DNA from: CAZYTM01 sp964649725
GTDB lineage: Bacteria; Desulfobacterota; Desulfuromonadia; Geobacterales; Geobacteraceae
DNA: 64,000 nt
Assembly: GCA_964649725.1 (NCBI GenBank)
Contig: CAZYTM010000007.1
Span: 130,280-194,279, forward strand
Direction of reading: 5' to 3'
Below are positions 34,427 to 43,858 of this stretch, piece by piece. Below the pieces are notes generated by a model. It was not told where the DNA came from, did no database searches, and saw nothing but the letters and a program-made list of their open reading frames with translations. Every line of letters begins with the position of its first letter. The first letter of the stretch is position 1. Both the position numbers and the translations under genes were made by a program.

Positions 34427-34467
34427 AAACAGAACGGACAACAAAGAAGTTGTCCGTTCTGTTTTTT
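34427..34467 (+). terminator. Intrinsic terminator after the TRL-like lipoprotein
   Basis: A perfect 16-bp stem (AAACAGAACGGACAAC and its complement) with loop AAAGAA, running into six T. Confidence 0.93.
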
Positions 34468-34487
34468 AAGTTGGGAGTGTGGGGGAG

Positions 34488-35483
34488 ATGATGAGCAACC
34501 TAATAAAACTTTTCAAACTTATGATGCTTCTGGCTGTATTGCTGCAACTTTGCGGATGTGGTCTGGCACAGGGGATTGCCCGTGATTTTGGCGGTTATGG
34601 CGGGCTGGTTGCAAACAAGGTAGATCCCTCTCTTACGGCTCCTGAACCCTCTACCCCGGACATTAAGACGACATCTGCATCATCTGAAGTTGCAGCTCCT
34701 GCAGTTGTTCGAGCCGATTCCTTGAAGGTTCCATCCTTTAAAACCCCTCCTAAAGAGAAAGATGTGGCAGTAGTAATAGGAATCCAGAAATATAGGAGCA
34801 TACCGGTATCAGACTATTCAGCTAAAGATGCTGCCCTGGTAAAAGAATATCTGCTGGCGCTCGGCTTCAGAGAGAAAAATATCCTCTTGCTGGTTGACGA
34901 AAGGGCGGCCCTGACTGATATCAGAAAATCGCTGGAGACCTGGTTGCCAAACCGGGTTACAAAAGAGAGCAAGGTATTTATTTATTTCTCCGGGCATGGT
35001 TCTCCTGACCCAGCTAAAGGTACGGCATATCTGGTCCCATACGATGGAGATCCTAACTATTTGAAAGACACCTGTTATCCACTTAACAATTTATATGATC
35101 AACTAGGCAAACTTCCGGCCAAAGAGGTGACGGTGATCCTCGATTCCTGTTTTTCCGGTGCCGGGGGGAGAAGCGTCCTGGCTAAAGGTGCCAGACCATT
35201 AGTTATGATGAGTGATAAGAATGTTGCGCCTCCGACTAAAAAAAATCTGGTTGTCATGTCTGCAACCCAAGGGAGCCAGATAAGTGCTTCCTCTCCTGAT
35301 AAAGAACATGGGATTTTTACTTATTATTTTCTGAAGGCAATCAATGATGGGAATACTGATCTTAAGAGTATATTCAATTATTTGAAGTCAGAAGTTGAAG
35401 ACGAAGCGCGGCGGTTGAATGTTGAGCAGTCACCGAGTGTCAGCCCTGAAGTGGACAAAATGCCTCACCGGCAATTGCTCTGA
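34488..35483 (+). CDS. Caspase-like (peptidase C14) lipoprotein
   Basis: A protein of about 331 aa with a lipoprotein signal (MLLAVLLQLCGC). A proline- and Thr/Ser-rich linker precedes a caspase-hemoglobinase domain starting DVAVVIGIQKYRS. The catalytic dyad is visible: His in IYFSGHGSPD and Cys in VILDSCFSGAGGRS. It should be a cysteine endopeptidase of the metacaspase-like group, anchored to a membrane on the periplasmic side. The ATG at 34488 follows GGGAG/GGGGGAG; ATG 34491 and GTG 34479 are alternatives. Target and regulation are unknown. Confidence 0.85.
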   Translation: MMSNLIKLFKLMMLLAVLLQLCGCGLAQGIARDFGGYGGLVANKVDPSLTAPEPSTPDIKTTSASSEVAAPAVVRADSLKVPSFKTPPKEKDVAVVIGIQKYRSIPVSDYSAKDAALVKEYLLALGFREKNILLLVDERAALTDIRKSLETWLPNRVTKESKVFIYFSGHGSPDPAKGTAYLVPYDGDPNYLKDTCYPLNNLYDQLGKLPAKEVTVILDSCFSGAGGRSVLAKGARPLVMMSDKNVAPPTKKNLVVMSATQGSQISASSPDKEHGIFTYYFLKAINDGNTDLKSIFNYLKSEVEDEARRLNVEQSPSVSPEVDKMPHRQLL

Positions 35484-35510
35484 GCTGTACAGAGAGACTA
35501 CATAATTGAG

Positions 35511-35582
35511 ATCTCTACGGACAGAGATAAAATGCTTGCACATGAGCAAGCGACGACTTACTCATGTGCAGATGGTAGAGAT
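35511..35582. repeat. Nested inverted repeats between convergent genes
   Basis: An outer 8-bp arm pair (ATCTCTAC at 35511-35518, GTAGAGAT at 35575-35582) encloses a 10-bp arm pair (TGCACATGAG at 35537-35546, CTCATGTGCA at 35561-35570). A competing smaller hairpin GCTTG / CAAGC (35534-35551) overlaps the inner arm. It lies between the ends of the caspase-like and tusA-like genes and most simply serves as a termination or 3'-end structure. Confidence 0.55.
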
Positions 35583-35604
35583 TAAGTAATATTATTCTCT
35601 TCTA

Positions 35605-35826
35605 CTAGAATTGAATCTGACAGCGTTTGGAATTCCCTTCTTCGCGAATCCAGAGCAAAATTTTCTTGCAACGCTCACACCATTCTCTGACATCCTTTTC
35701 AAAGCTTGCACAGTCTGCAACTACCTCCAATACCTCACCTGGCTTCATTTTCAGCGACAGTGTGGTAAGGCGGAGTGTAGGCTGAGGGCACTGCATTCCG
35801 CGTGCGTCAAATGTTGTTACCTCCAT
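35605..35826 (-). CDS. TusA/SirA-like sulfur carrier protein
   Basis: A 73-aa TusA-family protein with the active-site motif MQCPQP (Cys13) near the N terminus. Family members relay persulfide sulfur. Extra cysteines occur near the C terminus (WCERCKK). It is the last gene of the hydrogenase-HdrA operon, two bases after mvhD. TusA-like genes linked to Hdr-type genes are known from sulfur-metabolising organisms, but here the link to hydrogen metabolism is only contextual. Confidence 0.88.
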   Translation of the reverse strand: MEVTTFDARGMQCPQPTLRLTTLSLKMKPGEVLEVVADCASFEKDVREWCERCKKILLWIREEGNSKRCQIQF

Positions 35827-35828
35827 GA

Positions 35829-36272
35829 TTAAGACTCCTTTCTTCGCATAGATACGGAGAGAGGGCCGAGAGCTTTTATTGTCTCTACCATCTCCGTTGC
35901 AATTCTTGCAAATTTCTCACCTTCACCTGCCGATACATAGTCAAGTCGACAACGGGACTCATCTATGCCGAATTGTTTTAGAAGGCGATGAAGCAGCCTG
36001 TTTCGCTGTGTTGTGCGGTAGTTCCCTTCCTTGTAGTGGCAATCTCCTGGATGACATGCAAGCACAAGAACACCATCGGCCCCCTGTTGATAGGCCTTGA
36101 GAATGAATTGAGGGTCAACTCTGCCGCTACACATCACTCTGATCACCTGAACATTAGGGGGATAGACAAGTTGGGCAGTGCCTGCCTTGTCAGCTCCGGC
36201 ATAAGAGCACCAGTTACACAAAAAGCCGATTATTTTCGGAGCAAATTTCTTCTTGGCAGGTAACTTTGTCAT
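35829..36272 (-). CDS. mvhD: MvhD-like [2Fe-2S] electron-transfer subunit
   Basis: A 147-aa protein of the F420-non-reducing hydrogenase delta-subunit family. Conserved blocks are GFLCNWCSYAGADKAG, RVMCSGRVDP and LACHPGDCHYKEGN, whose cysteines ligate an iron-sulfur cluster. In methanogens MvhD carries electrons from MvhAG to HdrA. Its ATG overlaps the hdrA stop (ATGA). The N terminus has a short basic extension (TKLPAKKKFAPK). Confidence 0.92.
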   Translation of the reverse strand: MTKLPAKKKFAPKIIGFLCNWCSYAGADKAGTAQLVYPPNVQVIRVMCSGRVDPQFILKAYQQGADGVLVLACHPGDCHYKEGNYRTTQRNRLLHRLLKQFGIDESRCRLDYVSAGEGEKFARIATEMVETIKALGPLSVSMRRKES

Positions 36273-38230
36273 GCGAGCAACTCCTCCAACTCGGCCAATA
36301 TCTCATCATTGGTGAAGTGTCGCCCTGTCAATGCTCCAGATGGACAGGCTGCAACGCAGGTACCGCAACCGTGGCAAAGGAGAGCATTAAGCACCGATTT
36401 CCGTCGCTCTTGAGAAAAGTCTATCGCTTTGTATGGGCATACAGCTCCGCAGACTCGACACCCTGCACAAAGATCTTCATTGACAGCAGCAGTGATAGGC
36501 TCAATTTCCAGTTTCTTGCCAGTAGCCAAGCCGGACAGGATATACCCTGCAGCAGCCATCCCTTGCAGGGCTGCCAGTTGAACATCCATTGGCCCCTGAC
36601 ATGTCCCTGCCAGATATATACCCTTAATCTTGCTTTGGGCTGCATCAAGTCTCCCATGCAGTTCCTCAAAAAACCCGAATCGGTCCTGAGGGAGGTCGAG
36701 CAATTCGGCCAGAGTATCAGCGCCGGTTGCAGGAACTACTGCTGGGCAAAGGACAAGCATGTCGGCAGTCAATGCCAGCGCTTTTTGTGAATTAATATTA
36801 ATTGTTATCCCCCCACTTGTGCAAGGGGAAATTTCCAAATCTTCAATATTTTCATATCGGCGCATTTCAATCCGAGAGTTTTCTCTGCTGTGTTGGAAAA
36901 GTGGATACTGTTCCTTGCCAGGGATTACCATCTCACGGAAGAGATGAATAATTTTTGTATCGGGGAGTTTAGCGGTTATCAAATGGCTGAATTTCAAGGC
37001 ATATTGGCAACATATGCCGGAACAGTATGCGCAGTGTTTTTCGTCCAGGCTGCCGACACAATGGACTATGGCTATGCTACGGGGTGCCTCCCCATCCTTT
37101 TTCAGCAGTTGTCCCCTGGTCGGGCCGGTAGCAGCCATCAGTCGTTCGAACTCTAGACTGCTGTATATGTCTGAAATTTTGCCATAGCCTAAATTAGGCA
37201 GCTTCTCGGCTGCATAGAGAGAGGCCCCTGTTGCTATGATGATGGCGCCAACATTTCGCTCCACAAAATTATCCACATCATCGAAGCGGATCAGGTCTGG
37301 GCTGATCGGACATGCATCCTGGCAGAGACGGCACTCTTCCCCGCGAGAACGGCGGCAGGTTGCTAAGTCTAGCGTTGGAGCATTGGGGAGAGCACCGATG
37401 AAGGGAAAATCAATCGCCTTGCGTTTGCTCAGGCCGCAGTTAATAGGATTCACTGTCTCTTCTGGGCACGCAAAAACACATTCCGCACAGCCAATACATT
37501 GCTGCATATCTACATAGCGGGGATGCTGTTGCAATTTTACAATGAAATTGCCGTAGTAGCCTGCGGCATCAACCAGATCAGTGCAGGTCATCAACTCGAT
37601 GTTTTCATGCCATGGTCCATGCAGAATATCTCCCATGAGAGGTTCGAGCATACAGGGGCCACATTCCAGATTGGGGAAGAGCTCTTCAAAGCGTACCGGC
37701 ATACCACCGATAAGAGGAGCCCGTTCCACAAGTGTCACTTTGCGACCTGCCTCGGCAAGTGTAAGGGCAGCTTTAAGCCCGGCCGGACCTGCGCCGACAA
37801 TCAGCACATTGGGGCAGGCTGTCAACTCCTGTTTTTCCAGCGGTTCGTGAAGTTTGACCCTGGCAACTGCACTACGAACCGAGCGTATCGCCTTGGTAAG
37901 GGCTTCTTCTTTATCTGCAGTTACCCAGGCTATCTGCTCGCGAATATTCACAAATTGCATCAGGTAAGGATTGATGCCGAGTTTGGCAAGAAGATTACGA
38001 AATGTAGTTTCATGATCACGCGGTGAGCATGCTGCGATTACCAGGCGTTCTGCTTTGTTCTCCAGCAGATCTTTGCTGATGAAGTCTTTACCATCATCAG
38101 AACAGAGAAATTTACCACATTTCACAACAGTGACATCAGGAATAGCAGCAATGTCTTGCATGAGCTTTTCCAGATCAATACGGTCACTGACAATGGCACC
38201 GCAACTACATATATAGACGGCAATAGTCAT
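36269..38230 (-). CDS. hdrA: HdrA-like FAD/iron-sulfur subunit
   Basis: A 653-aa heterodisulfide reductase A homologue. It has an N-terminal cysteine domain (ICSCGAIVSDRID), a Rossmann FAD site (VLIVGAGPAGLKAALTLAEAG) and an inserted ferredoxin domain (CIGCAECVFACP). A second Cys-rich block (CRRSRGEECRLCQDACP) and two C-terminal [4Fe-4S] sites (CAGCRVCGAVCP, CHGCGTCVAACP) follow. HdrA is the flavin-bifurcating subunit in methanogens. No HdrB or HdrC gene is in the operon, so the second acceptor is unknown. The ATG overlaps the maturation protease stop. Confidence 0.94.
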   Translation of the reverse strand: MTIAVYICSCGAIVSDRIDLEKLMQDIAAIPDVTVVKCGKFLCSDDGKDFISKDLLENKAERLVIAACSPRDHETTFRNLLAKLGINPYLMQFVNIREQIAWVTADKEEALTKAIRSVRSAVARVKLHEPLEKQELTACPNVLIVGAGPAGLKAALTLAEAGRKVTLVERAPLIGGMPVRFEELFPNLECGPCMLEPLMGDILHGPWHENIELMTCTDLVDAAGYYGNFIVKLQQHPRYVDMQQCIGCAECVFACPEETVNPINCGLSKRKAIDFPFIGALPNAPTLDLATCRRSRGEECRLCQDACPISPDLIRFDDVDNFVERNVGAIIIATGASLYAAEKLPNLGYGKISDIYSSLEFERLMAATGPTRGQLLKKDGEAPRSIAIVHCVGSLDEKHCAYCSGICCQYALKFSHLITAKLPDTKIIHLFREMVIPGKEQYPLFQHSRENSRIEMRRYENIEDLEISPCTSGGITININSQKALALTADMLVLCPAVVPATGADTLAELLDLPQDRFGFFEELHGRLDAAQSKIKGIYLAGTCQGPMDVQLAALQGMAAAGYILSGLATGKKLEIEPITAAVNEDLCAGCRVCGAVCPYKAIDFSQERRKSVLNALLCHGCGTCVAACPSGALTGRHFTNDEILAELEELLA

Positions 38231-38703
38231 GTCTCTGCTCCTAGTGCCAAGTCAAGCTGGTGGATGATTTCCGCGGTGACCAAAGGGACAGCGGCCGCCA
38301 CGGCAGGGGTAAGCTCTTCACTGAATGTTGCAACATCGGCTGCTTCTATCCCCCATATTCTGATCTCTTCAGGCAGTGCCAGTCCGAGAGCTTTACCCAT
38401 TGCAATACTGGTTGTTATGTCGGCGTCATGGGGGGATGCCGCGTGGCAGATGTAGCTGCAATCATCCGCTGGAAAACTGCAAATGGTTCCAGGAACATGC
38501 TTACCTGTAACCATGGCATCTATGACATAAGCCCGGTTATAGCCTACCATGCTCTCCATAAGTCTGATGCCGCCGGTATATAGTTCATGGCATTCAACAT
38601 CATCTCTATTGTCAAGTTTTGCGTGCAATGACCGCACGACATTGATGCCGACACGGTCATCTGTAAGAAGCGGATTGCCAATACCGATAATTACGGTGCG
38701 CAT
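38227..38703 (-). CDS. Hydrogenase maturation protease (HycI/HoxW family)
   Basis: A 158-aa endopeptidase that trims the C-terminal tail of the [NiFe] large subunit after nickel insertion. Motifs are VIIGIGNPLLTDDRVG (with the nickel-sensing Asp) and the later AASPHDADI (His). The start at 38703 is preceded by AAGGGAG. The longer frame would run into the large-subunit gene. It starts five bases after that gene and overlaps hdrA by ATGA. Confidence 0.92.
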   Translation of the reverse strand: MRTVIIGIGNPLLTDDRVGINVVRSLHAKLDNRDDVECHELYTGGIRLMESMVGYNRAYVIDAMVTGKHVPGTICSFPADDCSYICHAASPHDADITTSIAMGKALGLALPEEIRIWGIEAADVATFSEELTPAVAAAVPLVTAEIIHQLDLALGAET

Positions 38704-38708
38704 CTCCC

Positions 38709-40199
38709 TTATCTCCTGGAGAAGGAACGAATTATTGCTCCCTGGGCATCCCTGATTGTTACTTGTAAGGGGGTGCTGCCGGGGAGCGCATGGGTAGCGC
38801 AAGAAAAACATGGGTCATAGAGTCGGAATGCCATTTCAATCTGATTGAGCAGACCTTCCTCGATGATGGTCCCTTTCTTGATCAACTGCTGGGCAGCCCT
38901 TTTGATCGACATGGAGATGGGCGCATAGTTATTTGTGGTCCCGACGACCAGATTTACCTTTTGGATGACCCCTCGTTGGTCAGCGGTGTAGTGGTGGGTA
39001 AGGGTACCCCGCGGAGCCTCTACACTGCCGATGCCAACACCTTTGAAATTCTGTGGAGCAGGAATGGTTCTTATCTCTTTGGATGTTATTTCTTTGTCAG
39101 TTGCTAACTCTAGCATTCTCTCCGCTGCATATAGCATTTCTATGAGCCTGGCCCAGTGCGTGGCAAGTCGGTGGTGGATAGGTGCATATCGACCGTTCTC
39201 CTTGGTGGTAGCTAAGGTTTTATAGAGACGATCAAAATGTCCCTGCGCCTGTTCTGTCGCCATGCCGTCGGCAACATTTAGTCGAGAGAGAGGAGTTGCA
39301 GTGTAGATGCCACTATCCTTGCCATCGACAAAACCTTTCCAGCCAACAGCAGTTAGATAAGGGAATTTGAGATATGTCCAAGTCTCGACCCGTTCAGCAA
39401 TATGATTCATGTAGTCGCGGGGATGATAGGTGACTAGTTCAGAGCCTTCTGGATCGACAACTCTGATCAGACCATCATAAAAATTGACCCTATTGTCCTT
39501 GTCGACCGTCCCCATCGAATAGGTGCGATGAAGATAGATATCTGAGGTTATCATTTTGAGATAAGCATCGTTTTGCAGGACAATGGTATCGAATATGCCC
39601 AGCGTAAAAAGGGCGAATTCAATGTTTTTTCGGGCGACAGCTGCGATTTCCTGCTGTTCTTCGGAACTGATCTGCCGACTCCAGCCACCCGGCAAACCTG
39701 CCACAGGATGAATCCCGCGGCCGCTCATCAGCTTAATAATATTATGATTCCTTGCCCGGCAGTTGATAACCTCACGGGCTATGTCCAGACCAACCTTACG
39801 GGCCACACCAAGTATATTCCGTTCTGCAGCAGGGGCATCTGGGCCGACTATGAAATCAGGACCACCCAGGGCATAGAAATGAGTAGTATGGTCAGTGACA
39901 TAAAAGGTCATGTAGAGGAGCTCACGGAGCTTACGTGCAGCGGGTGGAGGCTCCACTCCGAAAAGATCGTCGAGGGCTTTTACTGCCGCCAGGTGATGTG
40001 CTTCAGGGCATACTCCGCAGATGCGGTTGGTTATCTGAGGCATATCTTCTGCAAGACGACCTACACAGAACTGTTCAAAACCGCGCAATTCAGGGATTTG
40101 AAAATAGGTGTTGGCGACCTCGCCGTCGTCATCGAGAAAAATCTCGATTTTACCATGCCCTTCAAGTCTGGTAATAGAATCGATGACGATCCGTTCCAT
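38709..40199 (-). CDS. mvhA: Cytosolic [NiFe] hydrogenase large subunit (Mvh/group 3 type)
   Basis: A 496-aa catalytic subunit. The nickel ligands are in the N-terminal RICGVCPEAHH and the C-terminal DPCFSCATH. The protein continues 19-20 residues past the final His (ALPGST...), the peptide the maturation protease removes. The general pattern (SITRLEGHGKIEI, IPELRGFEQF) fits group 3 enzymes. There is no Tat signal on its partner, so the enzyme is cytosolic. Confidence 0.94.
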   Translation of the reverse strand: MERIVIDSITRLEGHGKIEIFLDDDGEVANTYFQIPELRGFEQFCVGRLAEDMPQITNRICGVCPEAHHLAAVKALDDLFGVEPPPAARKLRELLYMTFYVTDHTTHFYALGGPDFIVGPDAPAAERNILGVARKVGLDIAREVINCRARNHNIIKLMSGRGIHPVAGLPGGWSRQISSEEQQEIAAVARKNIEFALFTLGIFDTIVLQNDAYLKMITSDIYLHRTYSMGTVDKDNRVNFYDGLIRVVDPEGSELVTYHPRDYMNHIAERVETWTYLKFPYLTAVGWKGFVDGKDSGIYTATPLSRLNVADGMATEQAQGHFDRLYKTLATTKENGRYAPIHHRLATHWARLIEMLYAAERMLELATDKEITSKEIRTIPAPQNFKGVGIGSVEAPRGTLTHHYTADQRGVIQKVNLVVGTTNNYAPISMSIKRAAQQLIKKGTIIEEGLLNQIEMAFRLYDPCFSCATHALPGSTPLQVTIRDAQGAIIRSFSRR

Positions 40200-40202
40200 A
40201 TT

Positions 40203-41195
40203 TTATCTCCGCACCGTACCCCGTAGTAAAGATTCAGCCAGGGTGTAACGATAGAAAGTACCTATGTAGTCAGGGACTGAATTGATAATTGCATCGATCC
40301 GGTTATTAATCTCTGCTTCGTCAAGCCCCTTAAGGGGGCCGATATCAATGATGGCACCAAGGGCTGAAACCATCTTGGCTCCTTGGTCAAGTACCCCTTC
40401 TGGTGCACCGTAACAACCTGTGCATGGCATATTGGCCTGCGGACAGAGTCCACCGCATCCACCACGAGTTGCAATACCCATGCAGATAATGCCTTGTTCG
40501 AGAAGACATGTTTGGGGGTCAGGAATAATTTCATAGGTTCGGTAGAGTCTGGTGAGCTGCTTGTCTTTTTTCTCGCGAAGACAATCTTCGCATACTGTAG
40601 CCGGTCCGCAACCAATAACGCTACCTGGCGCTGGCAGAGGTACGCCACTAAGCACCAGATCTATAATTGCTGCAATCTGATGTGATTCAGGTGGGCACCC
40701 AGGTACAAAATAGTCAACTGGTACCACATCGGCAAGTGTTTGCACCGTTGCATGGAATCCCGGAAGGGTGAGGACTCCTTCTGGCACGGTTGTTTCGGTT
40801 TGAGGGAAAACCAGTTCGGGGTTGTCAACGGTCGGATTATCAAGATAGATACTGGCAAAGTGATCCACGGAACTGTGCAGATTGGAAAGGGCAGGGATAC
40901 ATCCCCCTTTGGCACAGGAGCCAAAGGCGATAAGGATTTGCGATTTGCGCCTTAGCAGATGAGCCATCTCTTCGTTTTCATCGGTACGAATAGCGCCATT
41001 GAAAAAAGTTATTGCGATGCTCTGATCTGGAAGATTTTCAATAGTATGTTTTTTCCCATCAAGCAGGCAGGGACAGTAGATAAAGTTGAAATTGGCATCT
41101 ACCTCAAGAATTTTTTCATGGATGTTGACTAGTGAGATTTCACAGCCACCACATGAAGCTGCCCAGTACATGGCCAGTTTAGGTTTGTCCTTCAT
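40203..41195 (-). CDS. mvhG: Cytosolic [NiFe] hydrogenase small subunit (MvhG type)
   Basis: A 330-aa electron-transfer subunit. The proximal cluster motif is WAASCGGCEISLVN, followed by FGSCAKGGC and VPGCPPES. A second set of cysteines in the C-terminal half (CGPATVCEDC, CGGLCPQANMPCTGC) supports additional clusters. No twin-arginine signal is present. It is the first gene of a six-gene operon (small, large, protease, hdrA, mvhD, tusA-like). Confidence 0.94.
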   Translation of the reverse strand: MKDKPKLAMYWAASCGGCEISLVNIHEKILEVDANFNFIYCPCLLDGKKHTIENLPDQSIAITFFNGAIRTDENEEMAHLLRRKSQILIAFGSCAKGGCIPALSNLHSSVDHFASIYLDNPTVDNPELVFPQTETTVPEGVLTLPGFHATVQTLADVVPVDYFVPGCPPESHQIAAIIDLVLSGVPLPAPGSVIGCGPATVCEDCLREKKDKQLTRLYRTYEIIPDPQTCLLEQGIICMGIATRGGCGGLCPQANMPCTGCYGAPEGVLDQGAKMVSALGAIIDIGPLKGLDEAEINNRIDAIINSVPDYIGTFYRYTLAESLLRGTVRR

Positions 41196-41363
41196 CAGCT
41201 GCTCCTAATGGGTAAACGCATCTTTTTTGTAACTTAGCAGAAATGTGAGAAAATTTCTATGAAAATATGCTGAAACAAAAACTGCCTGGAAGCGTTATCT
41301 GCTGGTGAGAACCGACTTCCGCCAGTCATGAAAGTTATTATAAAATACAGATAATACTTGCTT

Positions 41364-43715
41364 CTAAAGTTTAAGGCGCAGGCTTTGCTCGCCCAGATAG
41401 GTAGTGATTTCTCTACTGCTTTCTAAGGTAAGGGCAGTTTCGGCGATCTCTTGCGCAATAATTTCGGTAACATTTCTTATCGACTGTTTGATTACTGGAA
41501 TAGATGGTGCGGCAAGGCTGAAACTGGTAATCCCCATCCCTAACAGCAGGATTGCACTAATCGGCTCGGCTGCCATCTCACCACAAAGAGAGACCGGTTT
41601 GCCGGCAGCAATTGCCGCTGCAGCTACACGTTTTATTGAGTGAAGTACTGCCGGATGGAAAGGGTCATAATAGTTTTTAACTTTTTGATTGTTACGATCA
41701 GCAGCCATTGTGTACTGAATAAGATCGTTGGTGCCGATACTGAAGTAGTCAACCTCTTTGATGAGGATTTCAGCAGTTTGAACAGCTGCAGGGAGTTCCA
41801 CCATGATTCCGAGGGGGATATCCTCCACGAACGGTCTCCCCTCATTGAGCAACTCCTCTTTCACTTCTGTAAGTATCTGTTTTATTAACCGTAGCTCATC
41901 AACTCCAGAGACCATTGGGAACATAAGGCTGACTTTGCCATGTGGAGAAGCGAGAAGAACTCCTGCTAACTGCTCGCGGAAAATTTCCTGCTCGTCCAGG
42001 GAGACCCTGATGGAACGCCAGCCCATGAAGGGGTTGTCTTCCTTGGGATAACTGAAATATGGGAGACCTTTGTCACCACCGATATCAAGAGTGCGGATAT
42101 TGACCTGTTTGCCGGCAAAACCCTCGAGAATCTTCCGATAGAGGCTGTACTGCTCATGGCGGTCAGGAAAGGAAGTACGGGTCATGTAAGGGAATTCGGT
42201 GCGGTAAAGCCCGACACCTTCGGCACCATTGGCCAATGCAACCTTGATATCGGAAAGCAGGCCGATATTGGCGAATAAGTTGACTGTTCGCCCGTCAAGG
42301 GTAACAGACGCGAGGTCACGAAGTCCATCCAGTTCCTTCCGCTTGATGCTGTAGTCATGGTGTAGACGGTCGTACTCGGACTTGATCTTATCGTCCGGGT
42401 TTATGTAGATATGTCCGGAATTGCCGTCAATGATAATAATATCTCGCAAAGAGAGATTTTTCAAAAGACCGGTTATGCCGAGGACTGCCGGGATACCCAG
42501 AGATCTGGCCATAATGGCAGCATGTGAGTTGATGTCCCCTTTTTCGGCGATGATGCCTAGAATTTTGTCATGGTCAAGTGTAGCCAAGTCTGAGGGGAGA
42601 ATCTCCTCGGCTGCTATGATACGCTTTTCCCGTAACCGCGCCCGTAACTTTTCTTTCCCGTCCAGAGAGTCGATAATCCGTTTGCCGATATCCTCCATGT
42701 CGGCAGAACGCTCCCGAAGATAGGGGTCTTCCATTTTATTAAATGCAGCCACGTAGAAATCAACAACTTCTCGAACTGCCCGGACAACGCCATAATCCTT
42801 ATCGATAAGTTCAACTATTTTACTTATAAAACCACGGTCTTCGAGAATCATCAGGTGAGAGTGGAATATTGCTGCATCTTCTTTGGAAAGAAGTTGAGCA
42901 ACCCGTTTTTCCATAAAGATCGTCTGTATTTTCGCATTTTCTATCGCCATTTGAAAACGACTTCGCTCTTCCAGTCGCGGTCTCACCTCTTCAAATCCTA
43001 TACCGTTCTTGCTGCCGTGACGGTTGAGTAGATATATCCTGCTCCAGCAAAAACCTGGGGATATCGGGATGCCACTAAGCATAAGGGATTGTTTTCGCTT
43101 TTTTTTCCGCGAGGCACCTGCTTCACCCTTAATAACACCTAGGGCTTTCATCTTCTCCAACTCTTGTTCGAAAAATGCCCGTTCTGCCTCTTTCTTACTG
43201 ATAGAGTCCAGTAGCCTGGCATTACTGACAATGCTGCTGATTTGATAAGCGATTGTGGAGAGGGTACTAATCTCCATTACGTTGAATTGTCTGGGTTCTC
43301 TGGTTTGAACTACTATGACACCAACCGGTGACTTCCTTTCAAAGAGCGGTATGCCTAGAAAGGAATGAAATTTTTCTTCGCGGGTCTCGCGAAAATATTT
43401 GTAGCGAGGGTGCGCCGGTGCATTCTTGATTGCCACCACACCCTGCTGTTCAATAACGAGGCCGGTAAGCCCTTCAGATGTCTTCATGGTGATCTTGCCG
43501 ATCGAATTGCGGGAGAGACCTTTGCTGGCATGGAGGCGCAGGGTATGTCCATCTTCATCGAGGAGATAGATCGAGCAGACTTCTGAACCCATTCTCTTGG
43601 CTACCAGGGTGACTATATTGTCAAGAGTCTCCTGTAGATCATGGGAATGCAGAATAAGTCCGCTGATATCTTCAAGTGTTCGTAACCCAAGCGTTTCGTG
43701 GGTTTCTTTTGTCAT
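41364..43715 (-). CDS. ptsP: PEP-protein phosphotransferase PtsP (GAF plus enzyme I, nitrogen PTS)
   Basis: A 783-aa protein. An N-terminal GAF domain (residues 20-170; SGLILHSHDLQETLDNIV) is followed by enzyme I. The phospho-His domain has GDINSHAAIMARSLGIP, and the PEP-binding barrel has GVGLYRTEFPYMTR, RTLDIGGDKGLPYF, FSIGTNDLIQY and CGEMAAEP. It phosphorylates NPr-type HPr proteins from PEP. No HPr or EIIA gene is adjacent. It is divergent from the TPR gene across a 143-bp gap. Confidence 0.95.
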   Translation of the reverse strand: MTKETHETLGLRTLEDISGLILHSHDLQETLDNIVTLVAKRMGSEVCSIYLLDEDGHTLRLHASKGLSRNSIGKITMKTSEGLTGLVIEQQGVVAIKNAPAHPRYKYFRETREEKFHSFLGIPLFERKSPVGVIVVQTREPRQFNVMEISTLSTIAYQISSIVSNARLLDSISKKEAERAFFEQELEKMKALGVIKGEAGASRKKKRKQSLMLSGIPISPGFCWSRIYLLNRHGSKNGIGFEEVRPRLEERSRFQMAIENAKIQTIFMEKRVAQLLSKEDAAIFHSHLMILEDRGFISKIVELIDKDYGVVRAVREVVDFYVAAFNKMEDPYLRERSADMEDIGKRIIDSLDGKEKLRARLREKRIIAAEEILPSDLATLDHDKILGIIAEKGDINSHAAIMARSLGIPAVLGITGLLKNLSLRDIIIIDGNSGHIYINPDDKIKSEYDRLHHDYSIKRKELDGLRDLASVTLDGRTVNLFANIGLLSDIKVALANGAEGVGLYRTEFPYMTRTSFPDRHEQYSLYRKILEGFAGKQVNIRTLDIGGDKGLPYFSYPKEDNPFMGWRSIRVSLDEQEIFREQLAGVLLASPHGKVSLMFPMVSGVDELRLIKQILTEVKEELLNEGRPFVEDIPLGIMVELPAAVQTAEILIKEVDYFSIGTNDLIQYTMAADRNNQKVKNYYDPFHPAVLHSIKRVAAAAIAAGKPVSLCGEMAAEPISAILLLGMGITSFSLAAPSIPVIKQSIRNVTEIIAQEIAETALTLESSREITTYLGEQSLRLKL

Positions 43716-43858
43716 CTTTTCTGACCTTTCCCTTTACTTTTACCAGGAAATATTATAGAGCATAGGGGCGACAAAAGGAAGTGTGGGCGTTAAAATAAAT
43801 TTATTTTTCAATATTTCGCATCAGCAGATAATTATTTACGGTGCAAGGGGGGAAGACG

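Noticed and set aside
36266..38026. Several long plus-strand frames opposite hdrA
   Set aside because: They mirror conserved ferredoxin and FAD codons on the other strand and show no family features.
39573..40226. A 217-codon plus-strand frame opposite the hydrogenase large subunit
   Set aside because: The opposite strand encodes a complete [NiFe] large subunit with both nickel motifs; this frame is a shadow.
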